A stretch of 64,000 nt of DNA from Streptomyces venezuelae (GTDB taxonomy: Bacteria; Actinomycetota; Actinomycetes; Streptomycetales; Streptomycetaceae). Shown here piece after piece: positions 42,721 to 51,480 of this stretch (within the stretch, counting starts at the first letter, position 1; each line of letters begins with the position of its first letter). A program made the position numbers and the translations under genes. The stretch is from positions 4,154,001 through 4,218,000 of the forward strand of contig NZ_CP029194.1 in assembly GCF_008642375.1 (NCBI RefSeq), in the 5' to 3' direction. Under the pieces are notes generated by a model. It saw nothing but the letters and a program-made list of their open reading frames with translations, did not search any database and was not told where the DNA came from.

Positions 42721-44241
42721 CTAGGCAGCGATCGGCTGCTCGGTGGCCAGTGCCTTCTCCGTCCGCTCGGCCCGCCTGAGGAGGGCCGCGGCGAGCAGTC
42801 CGCCGGCGAACACGGCGATCGCGCCGACCAGCTGGCTGGTCTGGAGGCCGGCGGCGAAGGCGTCGGAGATCTCCTGGCGCTCGGCCTCGCTGCCCGCGGC
42901 GGCGAGGGCGGCCGGAAGCGAGGTCGCGGTGACGGCGACCAGGGCGGCGAAGCGGGCGTTGAGCACGGCTCCGAGGACGGCGACGCCCAGACCATTGCCG
43001 AACTCGGCGAGGGTGCCGTTGACGCCGGCACCGACGCCCGCCTTCTCCGGCGGAATCGAGCTCATGATCGCGTTGGCCATGGCGGGGTTGGAGACGGCGA
43101 GGCCGGTGCCCATCAGGACCAGGCCGAGCAGCATGCCCCAGTACGTGCCCTCGGTGCCGCCGCCGATCAGCGCGATCGAGCCGAGCCCGGCCGCCACCAG
43201 CGTCATGCCGACGGCCACGGTGACCGGGGTGCCGAGCTTCATCACGATCCGCGGGCCGACACCCGTGAGGTTGAGCGCCACCACGGTCAGCGCGAGCGGC
43301 GCCATACGGAGACCGGCTTCGAGCGGCTCGTAGCCGAGGACGAACTGCAGGTGCTGGGTGAGCAGGAAGAGCGAGCCGCCCATGCCGAACATGACCAGGA
43401 TCGCTCCGGCGACCGCGCCCACGAACTTCTGGTTGCGGAAGAAGTGCATGTCGAGCATCGGGTACGGGGTCCGCAGCTCCCACAGGGCGAAGGCGGCCAG
43501 GACGGCGATGCCGATCGCGGCCGGGACCAGCACCTCGGCGGAGGTCCAGCCGTGCTCAGGGCCGGTGATGATCGCGTACACGGCGGCGGTCATGCCGATC
43601 GTGGAGAGCAGCGCGCCGAGCAGGTCGGGGCGGGCGCCCTGCGGGTTCTTCGACTCCGGTACGAGCTTGAGGACGGCGACGAAGCCGACCACCGCCACCG
43701 GGATGTTGACGAGGAAGATCATTCCCCACCAGAAGTGCTCGATGATGACACCGCCGATCAGCGGTCCGGCGGCGAAGCCGAGCGAGCCGACGGTGGCCCA
43801 GAGCGCGATGGCCTTGACCCGCTCGGAGTCGTCGAAGATCTGCATGACGACGGCGAGGGTGGTGGTCATGAGGAGCGCGCCGCCGACGCCCATGCCCGCG
43901 CGGGCGGCGATGAGCTGGGTGGTCGAGTCGGCGAGGCCGGCGGCGAGCGAACCGAGGCCGAAGAGCGCGAGCCCGGCGGCGAGGAGCTTCTTGCGGCCGT
44001 AGCGGTCGGCGGCGTTGCCCGCGCTGAGCAGCAGGCCGGACTGGACGAGCGAGTACGCGTTGATCATCCACTGGATGTCGGTGGTGGTCGCGTCGAGCTC
44101 GGAGGTCAGCGAGGGGATCGCGACGCTGAGCACGGTGTTGTCGAGCAGCACGGTCAGCTGGGCCAGGCAGATGACGCCGAGGATCAGCCAGCGCTGAGGG
44201 TGGCCGCCGGCGGGCGCGGCCGGGGCAGTCGACGCCGCCAT
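42721..44241 (-). CDS. MFS drug transporter, DHA2 type
   Basis: 506 aa, about 14 TM helices. TM1 CLAQLTVLLDNTVLSVAIPSL, motif A SAGNAADRYGRKKLLAAGL, motif C ATVGSLGFAAGPLIGGVI. ATG 44241 follows GGAG; the frame upstream crosses the operators and is not used. First gene of an operon with the tetR gene that follows. Confidence 0.92.
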   Translation of the reverse strand: MAASTAPAAPAGGHPQRWLILGVICLAQLTVLLDNTVLSVAIPSLTSELDATTTDIQWMINAYSLVQSGLLLSAGNAADRYGRKKLLAAGLALFGLGSLAAGLADSTTQLIAARAGMGVGGALLMTTTLAVVMQIFDDSERVKAIALWATVGSLGFAAGPLIGGVIIEHFWWGMIFLVNIPVAVVGFVAVLKLVPESKNPQGARPDLLGALLSTIGMTAAVYAIITGPEHGWTSAEVLVPAAIGIAVLAAFALWELRTPYPMLDMHFFRNQKFVGAVAGAILVMFGMGGSLFLLTQHLQFVLGYEPLEAGLRMAPLALTVVALNLTGVGPRIVMKLGTPVTVAVGMTLVAAGLGSIALIGGGTEGTYWGMLLGLVLMGTGLAVSNPAMANAIMSSIPPEKAGVGAGVNGTLAEFGNGLGVAVLGAVLNARFAALVAVTATSLPAALAAAGSEAERQEISDAFAAGLQTSQLVGAIAVFAGGLLAAALLRRAERTEKALATEQPIAA

Positions 44242-44250
44242 GGGCAGGAC

Positions 44251-44295
44251 TCCTTGTACGGTGTACGGGACTTGGTCTCGTACACCGTACAAGGA
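44251..44295. promoter_or_regulatory. Long inverted repeat operator upstream of MFS-tetR
   Basis: A perfect 17-bp inverted repeat: TCCTTGTACGGTGTACG (44251-44267) and its complement (44279-44295), with an 11-nt centre. Each arm is itself near-palindromic (GTAC-GGT-GTAC), so the region may hold two operators; a weaker relative (CGTACGCTGTATAGCG) follows at 44300-44315. It begins ten bases upstream of the MFS ATG. Confidence 0.82.
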
Positions 44296-44316
44296 TCCTC
44301 GTACGCTGTATAGCGA

Positions 44317-46506
44317 TTACTTCGACTTGGTCAGGTCGTAGAAGGTGGCGCTGCCGATCGTGACCTTCTCGAAGGTCTCCGAGACCCACGTGGAGATCTC
44401 CGAGTTGCCGCCGGGACCACCGCCCATGCGACCGCCGCCGCCTCCGCCATCGCCTCCGCCATTGCCTTCACCGCTGTTCTCGCCGCTGTTCTCGCCGCTG
44501 CCGATGAAGTAGTGGATCTTCCCTTCGGCGACGTACTGCTTGAACTGCGCGAGCGTCGGGGACGGGTCGCTGCCGTTGAAGCCGCCGATCGCCATGACCG
44601 GCTTCTCGGTGGCGAGCTGGTAGCTGGCCGCGTTCTGAGCGCCGACGGTGGCGGCGACCCAGGTGTAGGAGCCGGCGTCCGCGAGGAGCGCGGCCTTCGC
44701 CTCGGTGCCGACGTTCGCACCGTTGAGGAGACCGCCCATGCCGCCGCCGCCCATGCCGCCACGCTCGCCGTCGAGGCGTCCGCCGCCGGGCATCTGGCCT
44801 GCGCCGGGCATCTGACCGCCGGGCATCTGGCCTGCGCCGGGCATCTGACCGCCGGCGGCCTGGCCCTGGCCGGGAGGTGGCATCATCTGACCGCCCTGAC
44901 CGCCCGGGGGCTGCATCTGGCCCTGGCCGCCCTGAGGCATCGCCCCCGTCTCGAACATCCGGCCGCCGCCGGGGCCACCCGGGCCACCGCCCCGACCACC
45001 CATCGCGCCGCCCGACGGGCCCGCCGTGACGATCGAGCCCTGGTGCCCGGAACCCAGCGTCTCCAGGGTGTACGCGAACGGTCCCGCGAGTCCCGCCGCC
45101 AGGCCGAGGCCCGCCACCGCGAGCCCGAGCCGCCGGTCGATCCGCCCCGCGAACAGCAGCCCGAGCACGGCCACCGCACCCGCCACCAGGACCGCCCAGC
45201 GCAGCCACGGCAGCCAGTCCGGCGTGCGGCCCAGCAGCGTCCAGCCCCACCAGGCCGTCACCGCCACCGTCACCGCGAGGGCCGCCGAGGCGAGCCACCG
45301 CGTGCGCTCCTCCCAGAGCACCGCCGCGCCCATGCCGACGAGCGCCGCGAGGTACGGGGCCAGGGCCACCGTGTAGTACTCGTGGAAGATGCCCGCCATG
45401 AAGCTGAAGACGGCGAGCGTGATCAGCAGCGAACCGCCCCACACCAGGAACGCCGAGCGGGCCGTGTCCGTCCGGGGCGCCCGCCAGGTGACGACGAGCC
45501 CCGCGACGAGCAGGATCAGCGCGGCCGGGAGCAGCCAGGAGATCTGACCGCCGACCGCGTCGTTGAACATCCGGCCGATCCCGGTCTCGCCCCAGCCGCC
45601 GCCCTGGCCGCCGCGACCGCCGCCTCCGCCGACGCTGCCGGTCTCGTTGCCGTTGATCCGGCCGAGGCCGTTGTAGCCGAAGGTCAGCTCCAGGAAGCTG
45701 TTGGTCTGCGAGCCTCCGACGTACGGGCGGGAGGCCGCCGGCCACAGCTCGACCAGGGCCACCCACCAGCCCGCCGAGACGATCATCGCGAGCCCGCCGA
45801 GGGCGAGCCGGCCGAGCCGCTTCCCGAACCCGCCGGGCGCGCAGGCCAGGTACACGAGCGCGAGCGGCGGCAGGATCAGAAAGGCCTGGAGGGTCTTCGC
45901 GAGGAACGCGAAGCCGAGGGCGACCCCCGCCCACACCAGCCACTTCGCCGCGCCCTTGTCCTGCTCCAGGGCGCGCAGCACGCAGTACACCGCGACCGTC
46001 ATGAGCAGCGCGAGCAGCGCGTCCGGGTTGTTGAAGCGGAACATCAGCGCGGCGACGGGCGTCAGCGCGAGGACCGCGCCCGCGATCAGGCCGGCGCCCG
46101 CGCCGAACCGGCGCCGGACGGCCGCGTAGAGCACGGCGACCGTGGCCACGCCCATCAGCACCTCGGGCACGAGGATCTGCCAGGAGCCGAGCCCGAAGAG
46201 GCGGACGGAGAGCGCCATCGGCCAGAGGGCGGCCGGGGGCTTGTCGACGGTGATGGCGTTGGCCGCGTCGAGGGAGCCGAAGAAGAAGGCCTTCCAGCTC
46301 TCGCCGCCCGCCTGGACGGCGGCGGAGTAGAAGGAGTTGGCGTAGCCGGAGGCGCTCAGGTTCCAGAGGTAGAGCGCGGTGGTCAGGGCGAGCAGGCCGA
46401 GGAAGGCGGGCCGGACCCAGGGGGCGTCCTCGGGACGCCCGCGCCGGAGCCGGGTGAGCCGGCCGGTGCGGGGTGCCGCGTGGACGGCGGTGGACAGGGT
46501 GGTCAT
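44317..46506 (-). CDS. GT39/ArnT-like membrane glycosyltransferase
   Basis: 729 aa. GT-C fold: N-terminal TM then the periplasmic loop 1 with the acid pair (GSLDAANAITVDKPPAALWP), about 12 TM helices, WEERTRWL loop. A long extracytoplasmic C-terminal part begins near residue 500 with Gly/Met/Gln/Pro repeats (GQMPGAGQMPGGQMPGAG) and ends in a compact domain (KPVMAIGGFNGSDPSPT, KIHYFIGSG, TWVSETFEKVTIGSATFYDL). It should transfer a sugar from a polyprenyl-phosphate donor to a surface acceptor. Its ATG overlaps the stop of the GT2-GtrA gene (ATGA), so translation is coupled. Confidence 0.9.
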   Translation of the reverse strand: MTTLSTAVHAAPRTGRLTRLRRGRPEDAPWVRPAFLGLLALTTALYLWNLSASGYANSFYSAAVQAGGESWKAFFFGSLDAANAITVDKPPAALWPMALSVRLFGLGSWQILVPEVLMGVATVAVLYAAVRRRFGAGAGLIAGAVLALTPVAALMFRFNNPDALLALLMTVAVYCVLRALEQDKGAAKWLVWAGVALGFAFLAKTLQAFLILPPLALVYLACAPGGFGKRLGRLALGGLAMIVSAGWWVALVELWPAASRPYVGGSQTNSFLELTFGYNGLGRINGNETGSVGGGGGRGGQGGGWGETGIGRMFNDAVGGQISWLLPAALILLVAGLVVTWRAPRTDTARSAFLVWGGSLLITLAVFSFMAGIFHEYYTVALAPYLAALVGMGAAVLWEERTRWLASAALAVTVAVTAWWGWTLLGRTPDWLPWLRWAVLVAGAVAVLGLLFAGRIDRRLGLAVAGLGLAAGLAGPFAYTLETLGSGHQGSIVTAGPSGGAMGGRGGGPGGPGGGRMFETGAMPQGGQGQMQPPGGQGGQMMPPPGQGQAAGGQMPGAGQMPGGQMPGAGQMPGGGRLDGERGGMGGGGMGGLLNGANVGTEAKAALLADAGSYTWVAATVGAQNAASYQLATEKPVMAIGGFNGSDPSPTLAQFKQYVAEGKIHYFIGSGENSGENSGEGNGGGDGGGGGGRMGGGPGGNSEISTWVSETFEKVTIGSATFYDLTKSK

Positions 46507-47822
46507 CGTTCGTTCCTTGCTGCCGAGGCCGAGGCGCGGTCCGGGAAGACCCAGAGCCGGAAGAGGAGGAAGCGCAGGACGGTCGCGGCGAGGTTGGCGA
46601 CGATCAGGACGGCGAGCTCCGTGGAGTGCGCCGGATCGCCGGTCGCCGCGCTCAGGGCGGCGAGCGAACCGCTCGTCAGGGCGAGGCCGATGGCGAAGAC
46701 GACGAGCCCCTGCGCCTGGTGGCGGACGGCCCGCTCCCGGCCCCGTACGCCGAAGGTGAGGCGCCGGTTGGCCGCCGTGTTGGCGACGGCCGAGACGAGC
46801 AGGGCGCCGGCGTTGGCGACCTGCGGACCGACGCCGAGCCGGAAGGCCGAGTACAGGGCGAGGTAGAAGAGCGTGGACAGGACGCCGACCACGCAGAAGC
46901 CCACCAGCTGGCGCGCGAGCCCGCCGGGCACCCCGCTCAGCTCGCGGTCCCGGGGGTCGTCGCCGAAGGGGCGGGCGAGGCGATCGAGCGGCAGTGAACC
47001 GGTCGCGAGCGCCCGCCCGACCCGCAGGACGCCCTTGAGGTCGTCGGTCGCCGTCTTCACGATGTGCACGGTCGAGTCGGGGTCGTCGACCCAGTCGACC
47101 GGCACCTCGTGGATGCGGAGCCCGGCCCGCTCGGCGAGGACCAGCATCTCGGTGTCGAAGAACCAGCCGGTGTCCTCGACCATCGGGAGCAGCCGCTCGG
47201 CGACGTCCCGCCGTATCGCCTTGAACCCGCACTGGGCGTCGGAGAAGCGGGCGGCGAGCGAGCCGCGCAGGATCAGGTTGTACGCCCGCGAGATGAACTC
47301 CCGCTTCGGCCCGCGCACCACCCGCGAGGAGCGGGCGAGACGGGAGCCGATGGCCAGGTCCGAGTGGCCCGAGATGAGCGGCGCGACGAGCGGGAGCAGC
47401 GCGTTCAGGTCGGTCGACAGGTCGACGTCCATGTAGGCGAGGACCGGTGCCTCCGAGCCCGACCAGACCGTGCGCAGCGCCCGGCCGCGGCCCTTCTGCT
47501 CCAGCCGTACGGAGCGCACCTCGGGCACCTCGGCGGCGAGGGCCGCGGCGACGGCGGGCGTCGTGTCGGTGGAGGCGTTGTCGGCGACGGTGATGCGGAA
47601 GCCGTACGGGAAGGTCCGGACGAGGTGTTCGTGGAGCCGGCGGACGCACGGCTCCAGGTCTTTCTCCTCGTTGTAGACGGGAATCACCACGTCCAGGACG
47701 GGCCTTCCGGCGACGCTCACCGGCAGGTGCTCCCGGGCGGGAAGAGCGCCGGGAGTCCGGGACGTGGGGCCCGCGATCGTTGGGGTTCGCATACCGACGA
47801 CACTCGCCGGGGCCGCTGTCAC
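46503..47822 (-). CDS. GT2 polyprenyl-phosphate glycosyltransferase fused to GtrA
   Basis: 439 aa. Residues about 40-280 are a DPM-type GT2 domain: LDVVIPVYNEEKDLEPCVRRL, VADNASTDTTPAV, DVDLSTDLNALLPL (DxD-type metal site), GSRLARSSRV, AQCGFKAIRRDVAERLL. Residues about 305-430 are a four-TM GtrA domain (LVGFCVVGVLSTLFYLALYS, NTAANRRLTFGVRGR). It likely loads a sugar on polyprenyl phosphate and flips it for the GT39 enzyme downstream. GTG 47822 overlaps the kinase stop (GTGA); an in-frame ATG lies ten codons later. Confidence 0.92.
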   Translation of the reverse strand: MTAAPASVVGMRTPTIAGPTSRTPGALPAREHLPVSVAGRPVLDVVIPVYNEEKDLEPCVRRLHEHLVRTFPYGFRITVADNASTDTTPAVAAALAAEVPEVRSVRLEQKGRGRALRTVWSGSEAPVLAYMDVDLSTDLNALLPLVAPLISGHSDLAIGSRLARSSRVVRGPKREFISRAYNLILRGSLAARFSDAQCGFKAIRRDVAERLLPMVEDTGWFFDTEMLVLAERAGLRIHEVPVDWVDDPDSTVHIVKTATDDLKGVLRVGRALATGSLPLDRLARPFGDDPRDRELSGVPGGLARQLVGFCVVGVLSTLFYLALYSAFRLGVGPQVANAGALLVSAVANTAANRRLTFGVRGRERAVRHQAQGLVVFAIGLALTSGSLAALSAATGDPAHSTELAVLIVANLAATVLRFLLFRLWVFPDRASASAARNER

Positions 47823-49348
47823 GGCTGTGTGACGAGCCTGTGCCCTGCCTGTGAGCCGGCCGCGTGCGGCAGCCGGACGGTGAAGACGGTCCGGCCCGAG
47901 GCGCTCTCGACGGTCACGTCGCCCTCGTGCGCGAGCACGACCGCCCGGACGATGGCGAGCCCGAGGCCGGTGGATCCCGCGTTCCGGGAGCGCGAGGCGT
48001 CACCGCGCGCGAACCGCTCGAAGACGGCTGGCAGGAGCGCGGGCGGGATGCCGGGCCCGTCGTCCTCGACGTCGACGGCCACCGCGCCGGGCTCCGTCCG
48101 CACCCGGGCGATGATCTTGGTTCCCGGCGGGGTGTGGGTGCGGGCGTTGGCGAGCAGGTTGACGAGCACCTGCTGGAACCGGGCGCCGTCGGCCCGTACG
48201 GTCACGGCCTCGCCGTCCGCGGGCAGTTCGAGGCGCCAGTGGTGCTCGGGACCTGCGGCGCGGGCATCGCTCACGGCGTCCACGACGAGGGGGACGACGT
48301 CGGTGCTCTCGTACGAGAGCGGGCGTCCGGCGTCGAGCCGCGCGAGCAGCAGGAGGTCCTCCACCAGGCCCGTCATCCGGGTCGCCTCGGACTCGATCCG
48401 GCCGAGCGCGTGCCGGGTGTCGGGCCCGCACTCCTCCCGGCCGCGCCGGGTCAGCTCCGCGTAGCCCCGGATCGAGGCGAGCGGGGTGCGCAGCTCGTGG
48501 CTGGCGTCGGCGACGAACTGCCGGACGCGGGTCTCGCTCTGCTGGCGGGCGTCGAGGGCCGAGTGGACGTGGTCGAGCATCCTGTTGATGGCCGCGCCGA
48601 CCTGGCCGACCTCGGTCCGTGGATCGGCCTCCGCCTCCGGGACCCGCTGATGGAGCGCCACCTCGCCGCTGTGCAGCGGGAGCCGGGCGACCTGCCCGGC
48701 GGTGGCGGCGACCCGCCGCAGCGGCCGCAGCGCCACCCGGACCAGTACGGTCCCGGCGATCGAGGCCGCGACGAGCCCTGCGCCGGTGACGCACAGCTCG
48801 ACGAGGACGAGCGTGGAGAGGGCTTCCTCGACCTCGGTGAGCGGGAGCCCTATGAGGAACGTGCCGCGGCTGCCCTCCGCGTATGCGACCCGGTAGGAGC
48901 CGAGGCCGGGCAGGTCGACGGTATGAGGCCGCGTATCGCGGGGGACGGCGGCGAGGGCGGCCCGCTGGGCCGCGTCGAGGTCCCGTGGCTCCGGCCCGTC
49001 GAACCCGCCGTCCTCGGTCTTCTCCTCCACCGAGTACCCGGCCGAGGCGATCTCCCCGCCCACCAGTTCGACGCCGAGCGTGCCGACCGGGTTGCCGCCG
49101 CCCACGACGAACGCGAGCTTGTCCTTCCCCGGGCCGAGGTCGGGCGGCTTGGGGAACAGGCCGGCCGGCGGCCCGGCGGCCCGGATCGACACGTCCCGCA
49201 CCTGTTCGTCCGCCTGGTCGTACAGGTACGAGCGGAAGGCGATGGTCGTCACCGTCCCGATCACCGCCGCGACGACCGCGATCAGCGCGACCGCCGAGAC
49301 GACCAGCCGGGTACGCAGCGACCACGGCCGCCGGCCTCGTCCGCGCAC
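47819..49348 (-). CDS. Sensor histidine kinase
   Basis: 509 aa. TM1 (TRLVVSAVALIAVVAAVIGT), an extracytoplasmic sensor of about 130 residues (residues 40-170), TM2 (LVLVELCVTGAGLVAASIAG), HAMP (VALRPLRRVAATAGQVARL), DHp with FVADASHELRTPLASIRGYA, and HATPase with N box (LLANARTHTPPG), DDGPGIP and GSTGLGLAIV. GTG 49348 has GGAG that overlaps the stop of the response-regulator gene, five bases away. Its own stop overlaps the GT2 start. The signal is unknown, perhaps envelope related. Confidence 0.95.
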   Translation of the reverse strand: MRGRGRRPWSLRTRLVVSAVALIAVVAAVIGTVTTIAFRSYLYDQADEQVRDVSIRAAGPPAGLFPKPPDLGPGKDKLAFVVGGGNPVGTLGVELVGGEIASAGYSVEEKTEDGGFDGPEPRDLDAAQRAALAAVPRDTRPHTVDLPGLGSYRVAYAEGSRGTFLIGLPLTEVEEALSTLVLVELCVTGAGLVAASIAGTVLVRVALRPLRRVAATAGQVARLPLHSGEVALHQRVPEAEADPRTEVGQVGAAINRMLDHVHSALDARQQSETRVRQFVADASHELRTPLASIRGYAELTRRGREECGPDTRHALGRIESEATRMTGLVEDLLLLARLDAGRPLSYESTDVVPLVVDAVSDARAAGPEHHWRLELPADGEAVTVRADGARFQQVLVNLLANARTHTPPGTKIIARVRTEPGAVAVDVEDDGPGIPPALLPAVFERFARGDASRSRNAGSTGLGLAIVRAVVLAHEGDVTVESASGRTVFTVRLPHAAGSQAGHRLVTQP

Positions 49349-49353
49349 GGGGG

Positions 49354-50097
49354 CTACTCCCCCGGCTTGATGAGGTACCCGGCCCCGCGCCGGGTGTGGA
49401 TCATCGGGGCGCGGCCCGCGTCGATCTTCCGGCGCAGGTAGGAGATGTAGAGCTCGACGACGTTGGCCTGGCCGCCGAAGTCGTACGACCAGACGCGGTC
49501 GAGGATCTGCGCCTTGCTGAGCACCCGGCGGGGGTTGCGCATGAGGTAGCGCAGCAGCTCGAACTCGGTCGCGGTGAGGTGGATCGAGTCCCCGCCCCGG
49601 GTGACCTCGTGGCTGTCCTCGTCGAGGGTCAGGTCCCCGACGACGAGCAGCGACTCGCTGCGCGCCTGTGCCGCGCCGGACCGGCGGATGAGGCCGCGCA
49701 GCCGGGCGACGACCTCCTCCAGGCTGAAGGGCTTGGTGACGTAGTCGTCGCCGCCGGCGGTGAGTCCGGCGATCCGGTCCTCGACGGCGTCCTTCGCGGT
49801 CAGGAAGAGGACCGGGACATCCGGCAGCTCGCGCCGGATCGAGCCCAGCAGGCTGAGCCCGTCTGCGTCGGGGAGCATCACGTCGAGGATCACGGCGTCG
49901 GGCCGGAACTCGCGTACGGAGCGCAGGGCGGCGGCGCCGTCGCCGGCGCTCCGCACCTGCCATCCCTCGTAGCGGAGGGCCATCGAGAGGAGCTCGGCGA
50001 GCGAGGCCTCGTCGTCGACGACGAGGACACGGACGGCAGTGCCGTCGGCACGGAGCATGTCGGCGCGGGTGCCGGGGCGGCGTGTGGTGACGGTCAT
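49354..50097 (-). CDS. OmpR/PhoB-type response regulator
   Basis: 247 aa. Receiver domain with DDE at 28-30, phospho-acceptor Asp72 in ILDVMLPDADG, Thr/Lys in FLTAKD and VTKPFS. The C-terminal winged helix has HLTATEFELLRYLMRNPRRV and VVELYISYLRRKID. First gene of the RR-HK-GT2/GtrA-GT39 operon. The 100-bp gap upstream (50098-50196) contains a short TCGAAGGACC duplication at about 50176-50195. Confidence 0.95.
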   Translation of the reverse strand: MTVTTRRPGTRADMLRADGTAVRVLVVDDEASLAELLSMALRYEGWQVRSAGDGAAALRSVREFRPDAVILDVMLPDADGLSLLGSIRRELPDVPVLFLTAKDAVEDRIAGLTAGGDDYVTKPFSLEEVVARLRGLIRRSGAAQARSESLLVVGDLTLDEDSHEVTRGGDSIHLTATEFELLRYLMRNPRRVLSKAQILDRVWSYDFGGQANVVELYISYLRRKIDAGRAPMIHTRRGAGYLIKPGE

Positions 50098-50196
50098 GCG
50101 CCCACGCTCGCCGCCGCCGCTGAGATCCCTCTTTCCCTTTCCTGTGAATTCCCTGAGAAAGACCCGCGAAGGGCCCTCGAAGGACCTCGAAGGACC

Positions 50197-51084
50197 TCAG
50201 GGGGAAGGGGCCGGTTTCACGTGAAACAGCGCGGCCCCGTTCTCGTACAGGACCCGCCGCAGCCAGTCGTCCCCGAGCCCGAGGCGTTCGAGGGCGTGGA
50301 GCTGGTGGGCGTACGGGTAGGGGATGTTCGGGAAGTCGGAACCGAGGAGGATCCGGTCCCCGAGGTCGGCGAGCCGCCCGAACTCCGCCGCCGGGAAGGG
50401 CGCGAGCCGCTCGCTGAAGTCGGTGAAGGCCATGGTGGTGTCGAGGCGCACGCCCTCGTACCGCTCGGCCAGGGTCAGGAAGTCGCCGTACTCGGGCATC
50501 CCCATGTGCGCGACGATCACCCGCAGTCGGGGGTGGCGCGCGAACAGCTGGCCCATGGGCCCGGGCCCGGTGAACTTCCCGGGGGTGGGCCCGGATCCGC
50601 AGTGGACGACGGCGGGGGTACCGCTGTCGGCGAGGGTTCCCCACACGGAGTCGAGCATCGGGTCCGTCGGGTCGAAACCGCCGACCTGGAGGTGGACCTT
50701 GAAGACCCGGGCTCCGGCGTCGAGCGCCTCGCGGACGTACAGGTCGGCGCCCGGCTCGGGAAAGAAGGTCGCGGTGTGGAGGCAGTCGGGGGTGCGGGCG
50801 GCGAAGTCGGCGGCCCACGCGTTCAGCCAGGCGGCCATGCCGGGCTTGTGCGGGTAGAGCATCGCGGTGAAGGCGACGGCTCCGAACCCGCGGAGGATCG
50901 CGAGCCGGCGGTGCTCCTCCTCGCGGTAGGTGATGGGCCACTCCAGGCCCGTCAGGGGGCCTGCCGAGTCGAAGTAGGCCCACACCTTGTCGAGGACGTT
51001 CTGCGGCATGAAGTGCGTGTGCACATCGACGAGCCCGGGGATCCCGAGCCGCTCGATCAGCGCCGGGATGTCACTCTCGCTCAA
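50197..51084 (-). CDS. Amidohydrolase family metal-dependent hydrolase
   Basis: 295 aa. TIM-barrel of the amidohydrolase-2/ACMSD type: metal motif GLVDVHTHFMPQNVLDKVW, later His in PAVVHCGSG and IVAHMGMPEYGDF, and the final Asp in RILLGSDFPN. The best start is TTG 51084 (MSESDIPALIERLG), with GGAG upstream, inside the 3' end of the ABM gene (14-bp overlap); no ATG or GTG fits. Cotranscribed with the ABM gene. Substrate unknown. Confidence 0.87.
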   Translation of the reverse strand: MSESDIPALIERLGIPGLVDVHTHFMPQNVLDKVWAYFDSAGPLTGLEWPITYREEEHRRLAILRGFGAVAFTAMLYPHKPGMAAWLNAWAADFAARTPDCLHTATFFPEPGADLYVREALDAGARVFKVHLQVGGFDPTDPMLDSVWGTLADSGTPAVVHCGSGPTPGKFTGPGPMGQLFARHPRLRVIVAHMGMPEYGDFLTLAERYEGVRLDTTMAFTDFSERLAPFPAAEFGRLADLGDRILLGSDFPNIPYPYAHQLHALERLGLGDDWLRRVLYENGAALFHVKPAPSP

Positions 51085-51409
51085 AGCTGTAGCTCCGCTC
51101 GACCTTGCCGATGTGGATGCTGTAGCTGTCGTACCACTGCTCCCGCCCGCGCGCCTTGGCGTCCTGGTGCTCGGAGTTGAGGCGCCAGGCGTCGATGGCC
51201 TCCAGGTCACGGAAGTAGGCGACGGTGATGCCGATGCCGCCGGGGTTGCGGGCGGACTCGGCGCCGAGGTACCCGGGGATCTCCTTGACGAGCTCCTCCA
51301 TGCGGTCCGAGGTCTCGGCGTAGCCCTCCAGGCCCTCGGGACGGAGGGAAGTGAACACGACGTTGTAATAGGGCGGTTCCAGGCCCGCCACCAGCTTCGG
51401 AGTCATGTG
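51071..51409 (-). CDS. Antibiotic biosynthesis monooxygenase (ABM) domain protein
   Basis: 112 aa. Ferredoxin-like ABM domain: YYNVVFTSLRPEGLEGYAETSDRMEELV, then VPGYLG-like IPGYLGAESARN, GIGITVAYFRDLEAIDAWRLNSEHQDAKARGREQWY. Full-length, cofactor-free fold. ATG 51409 sits in GAGTCATG context on the plus strand. Shares an operon with the amidohydrolase. Enzyme role unknown. Confidence 0.9.
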   Translation of the reverse strand, partial: HMTPKLVAGLEPPYYNVVFTSLRPEGLEGYAETSDRMEELVKEIPGYLGAESARNPGGIGITVAYFRDLEAIDAWRLNSEHQDAKARGREQWYDSYSIHIGKVERSYSFERE

Positions 51410-51480
51410 ATCACCCTCGCCGGGGCGGGGCCGGGATGTCCACGGTCGCCGGCCAAAGGGATCCAGAACTTTACGAAGGG

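Noticed and set aside
44512..46866. 784-codon plus-strand frame
   Set aside because: Antisense of the GT39 gene; Arg/Glu/His-rich translation without domains.
50197..51084. Biosynthetic gene cluster from ABM + amidohydrolase
   Set aside because: Only two enzymes, with no synthase, tailoring set or transporter next to them; a catabolic or repair role is as likely.
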